Assembly: GCF_013167895.1 (NCBI RefSeq)
Contig: NZ_BLWC01000001.1
Location: 3,348,001-3,412,000 of the forward strand
DNA from: Streptomyces fulvorobeus
GTDB lineage: Bacteria; Actinomycetota; Actinomycetes; Streptomycetales; Streptomycetaceae
Length of the DNA: 64,000 bases
Direction: 5' to 3'
A program made the position numbers and the translations under genes. Below, in pieces: positions 63,494 through 64,000 of the stretch. Positions within the stretch are counted from its first letter, which is position 1. Every line of letters begins with the position of its first letter. A model generated the notes under the pieces. The model was not told where the DNA came from. It saw only the letters and a list, made by a program, of their open reading frames with translations, and did not search any database.

Positions 63494-64000
63494 TCAGCGC
63501 GCTGCGAAGCTCTCCAGGATCCCGAGCACCTGCGCGGTGTCCGTGAGATCCGGTAGCACCATGGATGCACCGGCAGCAGCCAACTCTTCGCGGCTGTGGA
63601 CGCCAGAAGCGACGGCGATGATCCGCGAGCCCGTGGCGAGTGCAGCCTCGACGTCCCTCGGCGTATCCCCTACAAGTACGACAGGCACGTCATCCTGGAC
63701 GCCCCGGAGACACTGGGCACGCTCCCGGGCGACAGCTACCAGGCTGGGACGCTGGAGGGCGTCCGCCCCGTAAGCGCCAACTGCCAGATCCAGCAGAGGG
63801 TCAAGGCCGAACGCCGACACCTTCACGTGGGCATTGGCCGCGATATTGCCGGTCAGGACCGATGAGACCCAGGCGTCTCGTACCGAGGCAGCCTTCAGGA
63901 CATCGCGTACACCCGGCAGCGCTGTTCCTCGCCTGCTGAGCTCGCGGAGCCGCTCCTGCCCAGCACAGGCAAGAGCAGCCTCGATAGTCGCCCAGTCCGG
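63494..64000 (-). CDS. HAD-type phosphatase, 5' end outside the window
   Basis: The frame is open to base 64000 and ends at 63494, so about 168 C-terminal residues are visible. They include the helical cap, VSSVLTGNIAANA (motif II, Thr-Gly-Asn), a Lys region and VVLVGDTPRDVEAAL (motif IV with the metal-binding Asp pair). The nucleophile Asp motif lies beyond the window. It resembles phosphoglycolate-phosphatase-like HADs that dephosphorylate small metabolites. It precedes the radical SAM gene by 107 bases on the same strand and probably opens or leads the operon. Confidence 0.8.
   Translation of the reverse strand, partial: PDWATIEAALACAGQERLRELSRRGTALPGVRDVLKAASVRDAWVSSVLTGNIAANAHVKVSAFGLDPLLDLAVGAYGADALQRPSLVAVARERAQCLRGVQDDVPVVLVGDTPRDVEAALATGSRIIAVASGVHSREELAAAGASMVLPDLTDTAQVLGILESFAAR

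Noticed and set aside
60032..64000. tRNA-Lys integrated element with both ends in the window
   Set aside because: No repeat of the tRNA-Lys 3' end and no integrase gene lie inside the window, so island boundaries cannot be shown.

Overview
The window is a high-GC actinobacterial chromosome segment, almost certainly Streptomyces. It carries bldC, lsr2, a 363-aa valine dehydrogenase next to bldC, a complete run of purine genes (purD, purC, purS, purQ, purL, purF, purM), GTG and TTG starts, ATGA gene overlaps and many GC-rich tRNA terminators.

Positions 1 to about 19912 are one integrated element of the AICE (actinomycete integrative and conjugative element) class, in the 3' end of a minus-strand tRNA-Ser(GGA). 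A 60-bp direct repeat (1-60 and 19853-19912) marks the two attachment sites, 19852 bp apart. The right two-thirds is the backbone. It has a control block (two-wHTH GntR protein, HD protein, Nudix protein and XRE regulator), a transfer block (DUF2637 membrane protein, GGDEF protein, RRQRL-type zinc protein, FtsK/TraB DNA pump and small membrane proteins), a replication block (Prim-Pol and P4-type helicase), then excisionase and integrase. The left third (about 390-5900) is cargo of clearly lower GC. It holds two small unknown proteins, wreckage of a DUF3987 replication gene, a nuclease-like protein with a winged helix inserted in its catalytic core, a protein with a tRNA-guanine-transglycosylase-like Cys/His motif, a small acidic protein and a soluble Ser/Thr kinase. 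This set is my best candidate for an undescribed, possibly anti-phage, system.

From 19860 to about 60100 the window is core chromosome: tRNA-Ser, SRP RNA, dnaX, the purine genes interleaved with unknown proteins, three tRNA-Gly genes, lsr2, valine dehydrogenase, bldC, hrpA, a DsbA/CcdA pair, a tRNA-Glu/Asp/Phe cluster, a metallophosphoesterase, a zincin, a tandem crcB pair, a DEAD-box helicase with a long Arg/Gly tail, a secreted FG-GAP protein and tRNA-Lys.

From 60322 to the window end, beyond tRNA-Lys, lies a minus-strand gene run of lower GC: HAD phosphatase (cut by the window end), radical SAM enzyme, thymidylate-kinase-like protein, methyltransferase, CYTH protein and a Cys-pair protein. 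It looks like a small biosynthetic or nucleotide-modifying operon.

Five or six genes (a cargo gene at 393, traB, purQ, hrpA, the DEAD-box helicase, probably the TGT-like gene) are each broken by what looks like loss of one base in a short G or C run. All are shifts in the same direction and several are in core genes, so sequencing or assembly error is the likeliest cause. I annotate them as single genes. All identifications come from reading the sequence; no database search was possible.
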